A DNA stretch of 19,504 nucleotides from UBA6183 sp034676125 (GCA_034676125.1 JAUCCO010000053.1:1-19504), one strand, 5' to 3'. Positions 1 through 8,325 are shown, numbered from the stretch's first letter. Numbers and translations: made by a program. Notes: generated from the letters alone by a model not told the origin.

Positions 1-1105
1 TGCAACTATCTGTTTTATTAAAATTGGCCTTTGCTATTATTAATCCACTTGCTGCTTGGTAATAGTGCATCCAATTTCTATCGTTGTTGTTTTTTTCAAT
101 ACGCTGCTTAAATTGATTGAGGTAATATTGGGCCGAATCAAAATTAAATAACCCAGTATGGCAAATAGCAAGGCTATTTACCAACATATCTGCCAAAGGG
201 GCTTCAATATTTTTTACATACGAATAAGCCCTTTGTAAATATGGTAACGCCAAATTATACTCCCGTTTATCAGCAAAAAAAGCACCCAAAGCGTTTTCAA
301 CCATTCCTTTGTAAATTGGCGAAGGAAAATCGTTAATTCGCTTATGGGCTTCCATAGAATAATAAAGTGCACTATCCTTTAAAACATCATCGCGCAAGTA
401 GTACCTAAAAGCAATTTGATATAAGGCTGTAGCATAAGAAAGCTTAGTTTTAGCAACATCAATTTCTAAACATTTTTTATACCAATAAACGGCCGAATCG
501 TTTTCTGAATATGTGTTGCCAATATTTATATAAACCTTATTTATGTTTTCTGTATCATTAAGCGACTTTGCTATGGCCAACCCTTTTAAATAAATTGATC
601 GGGCTTCCATTGGTTTGCCTGTGTTGTCCAATGCGGTTGCTGTAAGGTCGTTTACCGCCATGCCAACCAACCTGTCAGTAGCTTTATTTATGATGTGTTG
701 ATGCATTTTAATAACTACCAACATGCTATCAAATTGACCTTCAAAATTTAAAATGCTAAGCATTCTTAGAACCGATATGGTGGCTTGGTTATAATTTTTA
801 TTGTTTAATGAATAACTTAAAGCATTTGTAGCTGCTTGCCAAGCCAATTCATTTTGTCCATTTTTAATATAAAAACTCGAAGCGGCTAATTCAATTTTAC
901 AGCGCAAAGAATCTTGCCCAAGTTGTTCACCTTTTTTTCGCCCTTCCGCAATTAGTGCTTCAGTTTTTTGGGGTGTAAGATTTTCATAGCTTTTTAATTT
1001 CTGACTTAGTGATTGAACACTTTCGTACAATTCATTTTTTTGAGAAAATGAAGCATTACCAATTAGCAACAATATTAATAAGCAAACAATAGGTTTGATG
1101 CGCAT
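1..1105 (-). CDS. TPR-repeat secreted/anchored protein, N-terminal part (runs off left edge)
   Basis: An uninterrupted frame reads from ATG (complement of 1103-1105) to the window edge, giving 368 codons with no stop, so the C-terminus is missing. The protein opens with a signal peptide or signal anchor (MRIKPIVCLLILLLIGNASF, probable cleavage just before the first Gln). The rest is helical, with repeated pairs of helices typical of tetratricopeptide repeats; the segment containing FFADKREYNLALPYLQRAY is the clearest, followed by a second containing LFNFDSAQYYL. Such repeats mediate protein-protein contacts. In Bacteroidota, proteins with this N-terminal layout often continue into a transmembrane helix followed by a histidine kinase or a LuxR-type DNA-binding domain, so this may be the sensor half of a regulator, but that part is outside the window. 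The gene lies downstream of cphA on the same strand, separated by cphA's terminator, so it is probably transcribed separately. I saw no good promoter. Confidence 0.85.
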   Translation of the reverse strand, partial: MRIKPIVCLLILLLIGNASFSQKNELYESVQSLSQKLKSYENLTPQKTEALIAEGRKKGEQLGQDSLRCKIELAASSFYIKNGQNELAWQAATNALSYSLNNKNYNQATISVLRMLSILNFEGQFDSMLVVIKMHQHIINKATDRLVGMAVNDLTATALDNTGKPMEARSIYLKGLAIAKSLNDTENINKVYINIGNTYSENDSAVYWYKKCLEIDVAKTKLSYATALYQIAFRYYLRDDVLKDSALYYSMEAHKRINDFPSPIYKGMVENALGAFFADKREYNLALPYLQRAYSYVKNIEAPLADMLVNSLAICHTGLFNFDSAQYYLNQFKQRIEKNNNDRNWMHYYQAASGLIIAKANFNKTDSC

Positions 1106-1216
1106 GAAGGATATTTTGAATACTGCCAATTAAACACATTTAGCAATAATTACAAAACACAAAACCGTATTTGGTTTATTAGTAAATAATTACTGCCAAC
1201 CTTACAAACCCATTTA

Positions 1217-1248
1217 AACAAAAAACGGCCCAAGTAAACTTGAGCCGT
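1217..1248 (-). terminator. Rho-independent terminator of cphA
   Basis: Bases 1225-1234 pair with 1239-1248 (ACGGC/GCCGT outer, CAAG/CTTG inner, one C-A mismatch) around a 4-nt loop. On the minus strand the hairpin is followed by six T (complement of 1220-1225). It begins 18 nt after the cphA stop codon and separates cphA from the TPR gene. Confidence 0.88.
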
Positions 1249-1265
1249 TGGTATATTTTAAAATA

Positions 1266-3896
1266 TTATAAACCCAATTCTATTTCGCCTTTGTCTTCGG
1301 CTTCTTTTAATGCCAAAATTTGATCTAATGCATCAGGAACCACATCACTACAAATGGTTAAAAAGGTGCCTTTGCTAGCATTCTTTATTGCAAAATCAAT
1401 AGCATCAGTTTCTTTTTTAAACACGGTAATCTTTTTATTAGGATCAACTTCTTTTATACCACGAGAAATTAAATCTATAATTTCATCTTCTGATTTTCCC
1501 CTTAAGTTTTTGTCTTGCCTAATTACTATTTCACTAAACATTTTTGCTGCTTGTCTTCCAAGTGCAATTGTGTCTTCATCACGTCTATCGCCTACACCTG
1601 CAATTACACCAACGTGTTTAGCATCAATTTTAGCTAACATTTCGCCAATAGCTTCAAAACCTGCGGTATTGTGTGCATAATCCACCATTAATTCAAAGTT
1701 TTTAAAGCGGAAAATATTCATTCTTCCTGGTGTTTGTATTGGGCCAGGAATAAATGTTTGCAAAGCCAAACGCATATCTTCTACCTTATAGTTGCGTATA
1801 AATCCTGCCAATAAAGCGGGTAATATATTTCCAATATTATAGGTAGCTCTATCGCCATAAGTTAACGGAATATTTATAGATTTTTCGACCCTAATTTTCC
1901 AAGTACCTTTGCAAATAGTTACATAGCCGTTTTCATGTATGGCTGCCAATCCACCTGTTTTAATATGCTCTTTAATTACCGGATTATTTTCATCTAAACT
2001 AAAGTAAGCAATGTTACATTTTAAATCGTTAGCCATGCTTACGGCCCATTTGTTATCCGCATTAAGTATGCTATAGCCATTGGGTAAAACGCTTGCCGGA
2101 ACAACAGCCTTAACACGTGCCAATTGCTCCATGGTATCAATATCTTGCAAGCCAAGATGGTCTTCGGCAAGGTTGGTAACTATAGCAATATCACAATTAT
2201 GAAAACCCAATCCTGCTCTTAAAATTCCACCACGTGCACACTCTAAAATAGCAAAATCTATTGATGGATCTTTAAGTACAAACTCAGCACTTACTGGTCC
2301 AGTACAATCACCACGCATCATTAATCGGTTTTGAACATAAATGCCATCAGTTGTAGTGTAGCCAACTTTAAAACCCATTGTTTTTACCATGTGTGCCATT
2401 AAACGTGTAGTGGTAGTTTTACCATTTGTACCTGTTACTGCAATAATAGGGATACGTGCAGTACTGCCCGGAGGATATAACATATCAATTACTGGCTCGG
2501 CAACATTACGAGGAATACCTTCTGCTGGATCAATGTGCATACGGAAACCAGGTGCAGCATTTACTTCTAAAATTGCACCACCATTAAGCCTAATTGGTTC
2601 TGTTAAATCTTCGGCCATAATATCAATGCCACAAATATCTAACCCAATAATACGAGATATACGTTCACACATAAAAATATTATCAGGATGAACCATATCT
2701 GTAACATCAGTAGCCGTGCCGCCTGTACTAAGGTTTGCTGTTGGTTTTAAAAATAGCTCTACGCCTTTTGGCAACACACTTGCTAAAGTTAAATTTTCTT
2801 TATCAAGCATGTCTAAAGTAAACTGATCTATCTTAATTTGGGTTAATGTTTTTTCGTGGCCATAACCTCTTCGTGGGTCTTCGTTAGTTATATTAATTAA
2901 TTGCTGAATGGTACTAACACCATCTCCTTTTACAGCTGCTGGCTTGCGAATAGCGGCAGCCACATATTTATAATTTATAACCAATACGCGATGATCTTGC
3001 CCCGTAATAAACTTTTCAACAATAACACCTCTCGAATATTGTTGAGCAGCTTCAAAGCCCTTAATAGCATCTTCTAAATTATTAATATTAGTAGTAGCTC
3101 CTTTACCATGATTACCATCTATTGGCTTAGTAACTATTGGGTAACTTACACGCTCTAATGCATCTTTTAATCCATCAATGCTGTATACAATTCGGCCACG
3201 CGGCACAGGTATTTCGGCTGCTTCAAGCAAGTTTTTAGTTTCTTCTTTATCGCATGCAATATCTACAGCAATACTACTTGTGGTACTAGCAATAGTAGCC
3301 CTAATACGTTTTTGGTTAATGCCATAACCTAATTGCACAAGCGAGTGTCTATTTAGCCTAATATATGGTATACCGCGGGATATAGCCTCATCAACAATAC
3401 AACCCGTACTTGGGCCTAAACGGTCTTCTTCTCTTATCTCCCTTAAATTCTGTATATCCTCTGTTAAATCATAATCATTGCCAGCAATTAAAGCTTCAGC
3501 AATTCTAACAGATGCTTTAGCGGTATAAATTCCCGCTTTTTCTTCCATATAACTAAATACCACGTTATACACACCATCTTTACCTGTGCTGCGGGTTCTA
3601 CCAAAACCACATTCCATACCAGCAAGGGTTTGTAACTCTAAAGCAATGTGCTCTATCACGTGTCCCATCCAAGTCCCTTCTTGTACACGTTGAAAAAAAC
3701 CACCCGGTGTACCAACAGAACACCTGTGCGAAAACATTGTTGGAAATAATGCCGCTAATCGCTCTCCAAATCCTTCAATTTTATTTGTGGGTGATTGCTC
3801 TAACTCTTCCAAATCTAAACGCATTTGAACAAGTTTATGCCTGCGAATGCTCCAGTAATTAGGACCGCGCATTACTTTAATGTCAAGGATTTTCAT
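1266..3896 (-). CDS. cphA: Cyanophycin synthetase (CphA1 type)
   Basis: 876 aa, the usual length for cyanophycin synthetase. The enzyme polymerises L-Asp and L-Arg, using ATP, into multi-L-arginyl-poly-L-aspartate, an insoluble nitrogen, carbon and energy store in the cytoplasm. The three-part layout is visible. An N domain (about 1-160) starts with the family's characteristic MKILDIKVMRGPNYWSIRRH and carries an HxxEH motif (H79-H83); in characterised enzymes this domain has been reported to hold a cryptic hydrolytic site that makes primers. An ATP-grasp domain (about 165-475) has KPIDGNHGKGA (257-267) and LEVNAAPG (443-450) and would add Asp to the backbone. A Mur-ligase-like domain (about 480-876) has an intact P-loop GTNGKTTTTR (489-498), EDH (578-580) and DYAHNTAGF (739-747) and would add Arg. 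The intact Mur P-loop argues for CphA1 rather than CphA2, whose C-terminal site is degenerate. It is transcribed divergently from cphB. Confidence 0.96.
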   Translation of the reverse strand: MKILDIKVMRGPNYWSIRRHKLVQMRLDLEELEQSPTNKIEGFGERLAALFPTMFSHRCSVGTPGGFFQRVQEGTWMGHVIEHIALELQTLAGMECGFGRTRSTGKDGVYNVVFSYMEEKAGIYTAKASVRIAEALIAGNDYDLTEDIQNLREIREEDRLGPSTGCIVDEAISRGIPYIRLNRHSLVQLGYGINQKRIRATIASTTSSIAVDIACDKEETKNLLEAAEIPVPRGRIVYSIDGLKDALERVSYPIVTKPIDGNHGKGATTNINNLEDAIKGFEAAQQYSRGVIVEKFITGQDHRVLVINYKYVAAAIRKPAAVKGDGVSTIQQLINITNEDPRRGYGHEKTLTQIKIDQFTLDMLDKENLTLASVLPKGVELFLKPTANLSTGGTATDVTDMVHPDNIFMCERISRIIGLDICGIDIMAEDLTEPIRLNGGAILEVNAAPGFRMHIDPAEGIPRNVAEPVIDMLYPPGSTARIPIIAVTGTNGKTTTTRLMAHMVKTMGFKVGYTTTDGIYVQNRLMMRGDCTGPVSAEFVLKDPSIDFAILECARGGILRAGLGFHNCDIAIVTNLAEDHLGLQDIDTMEQLARVKAVVPASVLPNGYSILNADNKWAVSMANDLKCNIAYFSLDENNPVIKEHIKTGGLAAIHENGYVTICKGTWKIRVEKSINIPLTYGDRATYNIGNILPALLAGFIRNYKVEDMRLALQTFIPGPIQTPGRMNIFRFKNFELMVDYAHNTAGFEAIGEMLAKIDAKHVGVIAGVGDRRDEDTIALGRQAAKMFSEIVIRQDKNLRGKSEDEIIDLISRGIKEVDPNKKITVFKKETDAIDFAIKNASKGTFLTICSDVVPDALDQILALKEAEDKGEIELGL

Positions 3897-4018
3897 AATA
3901 TGATAGCGTATTTAATTGGATTGGGATATTTAATTTATTATGCATTTTACAAAAAATATTTGAAATACCTAATGCATGCTGCTTTTATTAATAACTTAGC
4001 AGTTGTTAGGAAATAATG

Positions 4019-4048
4019 TTGCATAGCATTGTGCTAATTTTATATTTG
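4019..4048 (+). promoter_or_regulatory. Bacteroidota-type promoter of cphB
   Basis: TTG at 4019-4021 and TATATTTG at 4041-4048 match the phylum's -33 (TTG) and -7 (TAnnTTTG) elements with a 19-nt spacer. Transcription would start about 4053-4056, leaving a leader of roughly 20 nt before the TTG start codon. No equally good promoter was seen on the minus strand for cphA in the same 178-bp gap. Confidence 0.7.
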
Positions 4049-4074
4049 CCTCTTCATATTAAAAAACTAACGAT

Positions 4075-4944
4075 TTGGAATTACCTAAAGGAAAACTGAT
4101 TTCAGTTGGGGGGGCAGAAGACAAAGGAACGGATTTAGAGAAAGGCTTAATACAGCGCAACCGTTTAAACTTTTTTGAACTTGGCATATTAAAACGTTTT
4201 GTAAATGAGGTAGGTGGTGTTGAAAAACGCATCGAGGTTATTACAACCGCATCATCAATACCTGTTGAGGTAGGTGAAAATTACATAACCGCATTTGGCA
4301 AAATTGGATGCACTAATATTGGTATTATCGATATTAGAAAACGTGAAGATATTTTTAATGAGGAATATATTAACCGAGTAAAAAATGCTGATGGTATTAT
4401 GTTTAGTGGAGGTGATCAACTTCGCCTAACCAGTATTTTTGGTGGCTCAGAAATTTATGATGTTTTACACGAACGCTACCAGAACGAAGTGGGCTTTGTA
4501 ATTGCTGGTACAAGTGCTGGTGCAATGGCCATGAGTAATACCATGATTTACCAAGGTAAAAGTGAATTGGCCCACTTAAAAGGCGAAGTAAAAATTACCA
4601 CCGGATTAGCATTTATTGGCAACGTAATTATCGATTCTCATTTTGATAAACGTGGTAGGTTTAACCGCCTTGCACAAGCTATTGCCAGTAACCCGCAATG
4701 CACAGGAATAGGCTTAGGAGAAGACACAGGAGTTATTGTTTCAGATGGTACAACACTTGAAGTAGTTGGTAGTGGTGCAGTAGTTATTGTTGATGGTAAA
4801 GATATTCGCCACTCAAATATTACCGAAGTAGGAATGGGTGAACCAATTGCAATTGATAACATAAAAGTAAGTATTTTAGTTAGAGGCAATAAATACCTAC
4901 TTAACGAAAGACGTTTTATAGCAAACGAAGTAGTTAGCGCTTAA
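4075..4944 (+). CDS. cphB: Cyanophycinase (peptidase family S51)
   Basis: 289 aa. Cyanophycinase hydrolyses cyanophycin to beta-Asp-Arg dipeptides in the cytoplasm, the first step in using the store. The family's serine-nucleophile elbow is present as GTSAGA (145-150, Ser147), preceded by SGGDQ (111-115) and followed by DSHFDKRGRFNRL (187-199), whose His189 is the likely catalytic histidine; Glu164 is a candidate for the third residue. The N-terminus PKGKLISVGGAEDKG is typical. The start is TTG at 4075: an in-frame stop lies at 4060-4062 and there is no ATG between it and the conserved N-terminus, so no ATG start can serve. The gene is divergent from cphA, which pairs synthesis with breakdown. 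A dedicated isoaspartyl dipeptidase, needed to finish the breakdown, is not in this window. Confidence 0.96.
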   Translation: MELPKGKLISVGGAEDKGTDLEKGLIQRNRLNFFELGILKRFVNEVGGVEKRIEVITTASSIPVEVGENYITAFGKIGCTNIGIIDIRKREDIFNEEYINRVKNADGIMFSGGDQLRLTSIFGGSEIYDVLHERYQNEVGFVIAGTSAGAMAMSNTMIYQGKSELAHLKGEVKITTGLAFIGNVIIDSHFDKRGRFNRLAQAIASNPQCTGIGLGEDTGVIVSDGTTLEVVGSGAVVIVDGKDIRHSNITEVGMGEPIAIDNIKVSILVRGNKYLLNERRFIANEVVSA

Positions 4945-4966
4945 CTAGTATATTAAAATATTTAAG

Positions 4967-5007
4967 TGCCGCTTAATTTACAATTGGTAAGTTAAGCGGC
5001 ATTTTTT
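4967..5007 (+). terminator. Rho-independent terminator of cphB
   Basis: TGCCGCTTAA (4967-4976) pairs perfectly with TTAAGCGGCA (4992-5001). A T-G wobble and an inner TTAC/GTAA stem extend it to about 15 bp around a 5-nt loop. Six T follow (5002-5007). It begins 22 nt after the cphB stop. Confidence 0.92.
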
Positions 5008-5063
5008 GTTGCACTTGTTGTAAACTTTATTTTAGCTACATGATAATCTTTCATATTTGTGTA

Positions 5064-5071
5064 TAAATTTG
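5064..5071 (+). promoter_or_regulatory. Probable -7 promoter element of the DUF2851 gene
   Basis: TAAATTTG matches TAnnTTTG and lies 23 nt before the ATG at 5095. No TTG sits at the usual -33 distance, so only the -7 half is supported. Confidence 0.4.
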
Positions 5072-5094
5072 TTTTAATAAATTAAGCCCAGTTT

Positions 5095-6351
5095 ATGAGA
5101 GAAGACTTACTACACTTTATTTGGCAACAAAAGGTTTTGTTAAAACAAACTTTACGTACCACCGATGGTAAACTTATTGAGGTACTTAATACCGGCTCGC
5201 TTAATCCCGACTCTGGTCCAGATTTTTTTAACGCACGTATTAAAATTGATGAAACCTTATGGGCGGGCAATGTAGAAATTCATATAAAAAGTAGCGATTG
5301 GGTTAAGCATAAACACCATAACGATAAAGCCTATAACAATGTAATTTTACATGTGGTTTTTGAGCACGATGCCGAATTAAATATTCCTACACTTGAGCTA
5401 AAAAATTACGTAAGCCAAAGTCTTTTATCCAGTTATTATAATTTACAACAATCTGCCCAAAAAGTACCCTGCCAAAATATATTTAGCCTGCCCGATAGCA
5501 TTAAATTAGATTTATTTTTAAGCCGATTAGCGGTAGAAAGATTAGAGCAAAAATGTATTACACTTGAGCAACAATTGCTGCAATACCAAAACAGTTGGGA
5601 AAAGCTTTTTTATGTTACCACAGCAAAGTATTTTGGTATGAAAATAAATGCTGAACCCTTTATACAACTAGCAGAAGGATTGCCCTCTTTATTACTTGCC
5701 AAACACAAACATAACCAAACACAAATTGATAGTTTAATATTTGGGGTAGGAGGTTTTTTGCCCGCATCAACCCCCGATGAGTACAGCACTAAATTACACC
5801 AAGAGTTTTTATTTTTGCAAACCAAATACAACTTACCCACTTTAAACGTGAGTGCGTGGAAATTTGCCAAAACTAGGCCAGCTAATTTTCCTACAATCAG
5901 GTTGGCTCAATTTTCTGCTTTGGTTTATCAATCGTTACATTTATTTAGTAAAATGATGCAGGCAGAAACCTTAACAGAAGCTAAAAAATTATTGCAAGTA
6001 AACACATCACCCCAATTAAATTTAAATGCACTGCACCATGCAAACCATATTGCCAAACCTGTTATGGGTAACCAATTTTTAAATCATTTGGTTATTAATG
6101 CCATCATACCAATAAAATTTTTGTATGGCAAGCACATGCTTAACGAAACCTATTGCGAACAGGCCTTAACTTGGCTTGAAGAAATAGAAGCTGAAACAAA
6201 CAGTGTGGTAAAGTTTTGGAAAGAAAGTGGAATCAAAGCAAAGCATGCCTTACATTCGCAAGCACTTATTCAATTAAATCAAAATTATTGTGCCAAGCAT
6301 AAGTGCTTAAGTTGCACAATTGGTAATCATATTTTAAACCAACATGTATAA
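5095..6351 (+). CDS. DUF2851 family protein
   Basis: 418 aa. The N-terminus (MREDLLHFIWQQK) and the segment around LNPDSGPDFFNARIKI (about 36-51), followed by WAGNVEIHIKSSDW, are the signature of the DUF2851 family, common in Bacteroidota and without known function. There is no signal peptide or membrane segment, so it is probably cytoplasmic. The C-terminus has three cysteines spaced CxxxxCxxC (C399, C404, C407) in CLSCTIGNHIL, which could bind a metal; that is an inference. The alternating charged and hydrophobic beta-rich N-terminal third recalls nucleic-acid-processing folds, but I would not assign one. It has its own -7 element after the cphB terminator, so it is not in the cyanophycin unit. 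Its last 8 nt overlap the start of the next gene (ATGTATAA), suggesting translational coupling. Confidence 0.88.
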   Translation: MREDLLHFIWQQKVLLKQTLRTTDGKLIEVLNTGSLNPDSGPDFFNARIKIDETLWAGNVEIHIKSSDWVKHKHHNDKAYNNVILHVVFEHDAELNIPTLELKNYVSQSLLSSYYNLQQSAQKVPCQNIFSLPDSIKLDLFLSRLAVERLEQKCITLEQQLLQYQNSWEKLFYVTTAKYFGMKINAEPFIQLAEGLPSLLLAKHKHNQTQIDSLIFGVGGFLPASTPDEYSTKLHQEFLFLQTKYNLPTLNVSAWKFAKTRPANFPTIRLAQFSALVYQSLHLFSKMMQAETLTEAKKLLQVNTSPQLNLNALHHANHIAKPVMGNQFLNHLVINAIIPIKFLYGKHMLNETYCEQALTWLEEIEAETNSVVKFWKESGIKAKHALHSQALIQLNQNYCAKHKCLSCTIGNHILNQHV

Positions 6352-6874
6352 AATAATCGTAGTTTTTTTTAGTGTTTTATTTATAAATATAGCTCAAGCA
6401 CAACAAGTAGTGTTTAAAAATATTGTTACCAATAAAGTGGTGGTGATAAAACCCGGAGCTAAAGTTTTTTTAGGCTATAAAGGCTACAATGGTATGCTAG
6501 AGTTTGCATCAAATACGGTAACTGAAATAACAGATAGTACCATAACTTTAGGAGCTGATATGCGGCAGTGGTTCCCCAATCAAAAGCCAAAAGCATCAAC
6601 AAATAATTATAAAATTATTTATTTAAAAGACATTACCCATTTTAGAAAACGTAGCTTAGGTTTAGATATTACTAAAAATCTTATACAAATTGGTGCAACA
6701 ATTGGCGCTGTATTTTTATTGTCGGATTTATACCGAAACACCAATGTTAGTAACACCAATGCCATTTTAATTTCATTTGGAGTGGGTATTACTTTAAACC
6801 TTGCTACCAAGTTGGTTTTTCCTGAAAATGCAAAAAACAGCATGAGTAATGGCTGGCTTATTAACCCTAAGTAA
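6344..6874 (+). CDS. Hypothetical exported/membrane protein
   Basis: 176 aa, not recognised. It begins with a clear signal peptide (MYKIIVVFFSVLFINIAQAQ, cleavage after AQA). A beta-rich region of about 90 residues follows, then two hydrophobic segments (about 110-127, LIQIGATIGAVFLLSDLY, and about 138-158, AILISFGVGITLNLATKLVF). The pattern suggests a periplasmic domain anchored in the inner membrane, or a small outer-membrane-associated protein. Its ATG lies inside the end of the DUF2851 gene in another frame (8 nt overlap), so the two are very likely co-transcribed. It ends 94 nt before the next gene, with only a weak 4-bp hairpin and no T-tract between them, so no clear terminator was seen. 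Confidence 0.75.
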   Translation: MYKIIVVFFSVLFINIAQAQQVVFKNIVTNKVVVIKPGAKVFLGYKGYNGMLEFASNTVTEITDSTITLGADMRQWFPNQKPKASTNNYKIIYLKDITHFRKRSLGLDITKNLIQIGATIGAVFLLSDLYRNTNVSNTNAILISFGVGITLNLATKLVFPENAKNSMSNGWLINPK

Positions 6875-6924
6875 AATAATCATACCGTAAAAATTGAAGG
6901 TAAAAACCTCCATTTAAAAATATA

Positions 6925-6956
6925 TTGTAGTTTTTTGTTTCAACCGTTTAAATTTG
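6925..6956 (+). promoter_or_regulatory. Probable promoter of the PspC-kinase-regulator operon
   Basis: TTG (6925-6927) and TAAATTTG (6949-6956) are spaced by 21 nt, close to the Bacteroidota -33/-7 arrangement. The element ends only 12 nt before the ATG at 6969, which implies a very short leader. It overlaps the alternative upstream TTG codon at 6954, which argues against that codon being the start. Confidence 0.5.
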
Positions 6957-6968
6957 TGTTTGATTTAT

Positions 6969-7187
6969 ATGGAGAAAAAAATAAAATATATTGTAGAAAA
7001 GTATGCATTTGGTGTGTGTAGTGAGTTAGGCGAAAAGTTTGGAATCGCATCTTCACGCATCAGGCTTTATTTTATTTACACTTCCTTTATCACCATGGGC
7101 TCGCCTATTATCATTTATTTGGTAATAGCATTTTGGCTAAACTTTAAAAAATACATACGCCAGCGTTTTACACTTTGGGAATTATAA
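6969..7187 (+). CDS. Small PspC-domain membrane protein
   Basis: 72 aa from ATG 6969. An in-frame TTG at 6954 would add five residues, but it lies inside the -7 promoter element. The protein is almost entirely a PspC domain: a short basic N-terminus, then YAFGVCSELGEKFGIASSRI (residues 13-32), then one long hydrophobic segment (about 33-58), ending in a basic tail. PspC-family proteins sense or respond to envelope stress in Proteobacteria. In Bacteroidota the small stand-alone versions have no proven role. It is 22 nt upstream of a histidine kinase, so it may modulate that kinase at the membrane (inference from context). Confidence 0.82.
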   Translation: MEKKIKYIVEKYAFGVCSELGEKFGIASSRIRLYFIYTSFITMGSPIIIYLVIAFWLNFKKYIRQRFTLWEL

Positions 7188-7209
7188 ACCCAACTAAAAG
7201 CTACTGTAT

Positions 7210-8325
7210 TTGAAAAAACCCGCCATCATTTTTCTCGTCCTATCGGTGTATATTGTGGCTGCTTTTACTTGGTGGACTTTTGCCCACATAAAAAGTAGTA
7301 AGGATATTTACATCCAAGAATCAAAAACACTTGAGCTTTTGCCTTACAAGGCCCTGCATGAGTTACAAGGTGCAGTTGAACAACACTTATTTAAAGACAG
7401 CACCAATTTTAAGCAGTTTTTTGAAAGCAATTACCCGCAATTAAGCTTACAACTATTTTATAATAATGATACCCTAAGCAATTACGATGTAAGTGCTAAT
7501 GCGGCCGCAATTCAAGTAATAGAAAAACGTTATAACCGCAGGGTTTGGATGTATGGCCTTGAAGGTATTGTAATGGTTTTATTGTTGTTTTGGGGTATCT
7601 TATGGATTTATAAAAGCCTGCAAAACCGGCTTGATTTAAAACGCCAACAAAGTAATTTTTTGCTATCCATAACCCACGAGTTAAAAACTCCCATTGCATC
7701 TATAAAACTTTATCTTGAAACATTAATTAAAAGACCCAACCTTGAAAAGGAACAAGCTGAGATAATGATGCGCAACTCGCTTAGTGATGTTACTAGATTA
7801 AGAGATTTGGTAGAAAATATTTTATTAGCTGCACAAATTGATACGCATAAATTTACGTTAAGTTTTAACAATGCTAGTGTATCAGAATTAATAACCGATA
7901 TATGCGCCAAGTTTGTACTTCCTCGTAATTTGCAACACCGTATTAAAACTAATATACAACCTGATGTGTTTGCTAAAGTAGATCCTATTGCAATGGAAAT
8001 GGTTATTACAAATTTATTGAGCAACGCATTTAAATACTCGCCAAATGATAAGCCAGTAAATGTTATTTTAACTACTGAAGGAACTGACATTAAGATAAAA
8101 ATAATAGATGAAGGTAAGGGCATATCAAATAGCGATAAAAAACAACTATTTCGTATGTTTTATAGGGCCGAAGACGAAAATGTGCGCAAAAGCAAGGGTA
8201 CAGGACTTGGTCTTTTTATTGTAAAAAATTTACTGAATTACCATAATGCTTCGATTATTGTAAGCGATAATCTACCCTCTGGGGTTATATTTGAAATAAC
8301 ACTACAAAATAATGACACAGCATAG
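7210..8325 (+). CDS. Membrane sensor histidine kinase
   Basis: 371 aa. It senses a signal at the envelope, autophosphorylates on His and passes phosphate to the response regulator encoded next. In order: a membrane segment (about 5-23), an 85-residue extracytoplasmic domain (about 25-110), a second membrane segment (about 116-134), a HisKA dimerisation domain with the phospho-acceptor His156 in ITHELKTP (154-161), and a HATPase_c domain with N-box NLLSNAFKYSP (268-278), G1 DEGKGI (300-305) and G2 GTGLGLFIVK (330-339). All catalytic motifs are intact. There is no HAMP or PAS domain; the second helix leads directly into the H-box coil. The start is TTG at 7210: an in-frame stop at 7195-7197 excludes an upstream ATG, and the TTG places MKKPAIIFLVL just before the first membrane helix. 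The last 14 nt overlap the regulator gene. The short sensor domain is not recognised. Confidence 0.93.
   Translation: MKKPAIIFLVLSVYIVAAFTWWTFAHIKSSKDIYIQESKTLELLPYKALHELQGAVEQHLFKDSTNFKQFFESNYPQLSLQLFYNNDTLSNYDVSANAAAIQVIEKRYNRRVWMYGLEGIVMVLLLFWGILWIYKSLQNRLDLKRQQSNFLLSITHELKTPIASIKLYLETLIKRPNLEKEQAEIMMRNSLSDVTRLRDLVENILLAAQIDTHKFTLSFNNASVSELITDICAKFVLPRNLQHRIKTNIQPDVFAKVDPIAMEMVITNLLSNAFKYSPNDKPVNVILTTEGTDIKIKIIDEGKGISNSDKKQLFRMFYRAEDENVRKSKGTGLGLFIVKNLLNYHNASIIVSDNLPSGVIFEITLQNNDTA

Noticed and set aside
3825..4016. 63-codon plus-strand frame across the cphA start and the cphA-cphB gap
   Set aside because: Overlaps the conserved N-terminus of CphA on the other strand and has no recognisable features beyond chance hydrophobic residues.
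3897..4074. ArgR-type operator between cphA and cphB
   Set aside because: I looked for TGAAT/ATTCA half-sites with correct spacing and found none; ATGCATGC-like palindromes alone are not enough.
6954..6968. TTG at 6954 as start of the PspC-like protein
   Set aside because: The codon is part of the TAAATTTG promoter element, and an ATG 15 nt later fits the domain start.
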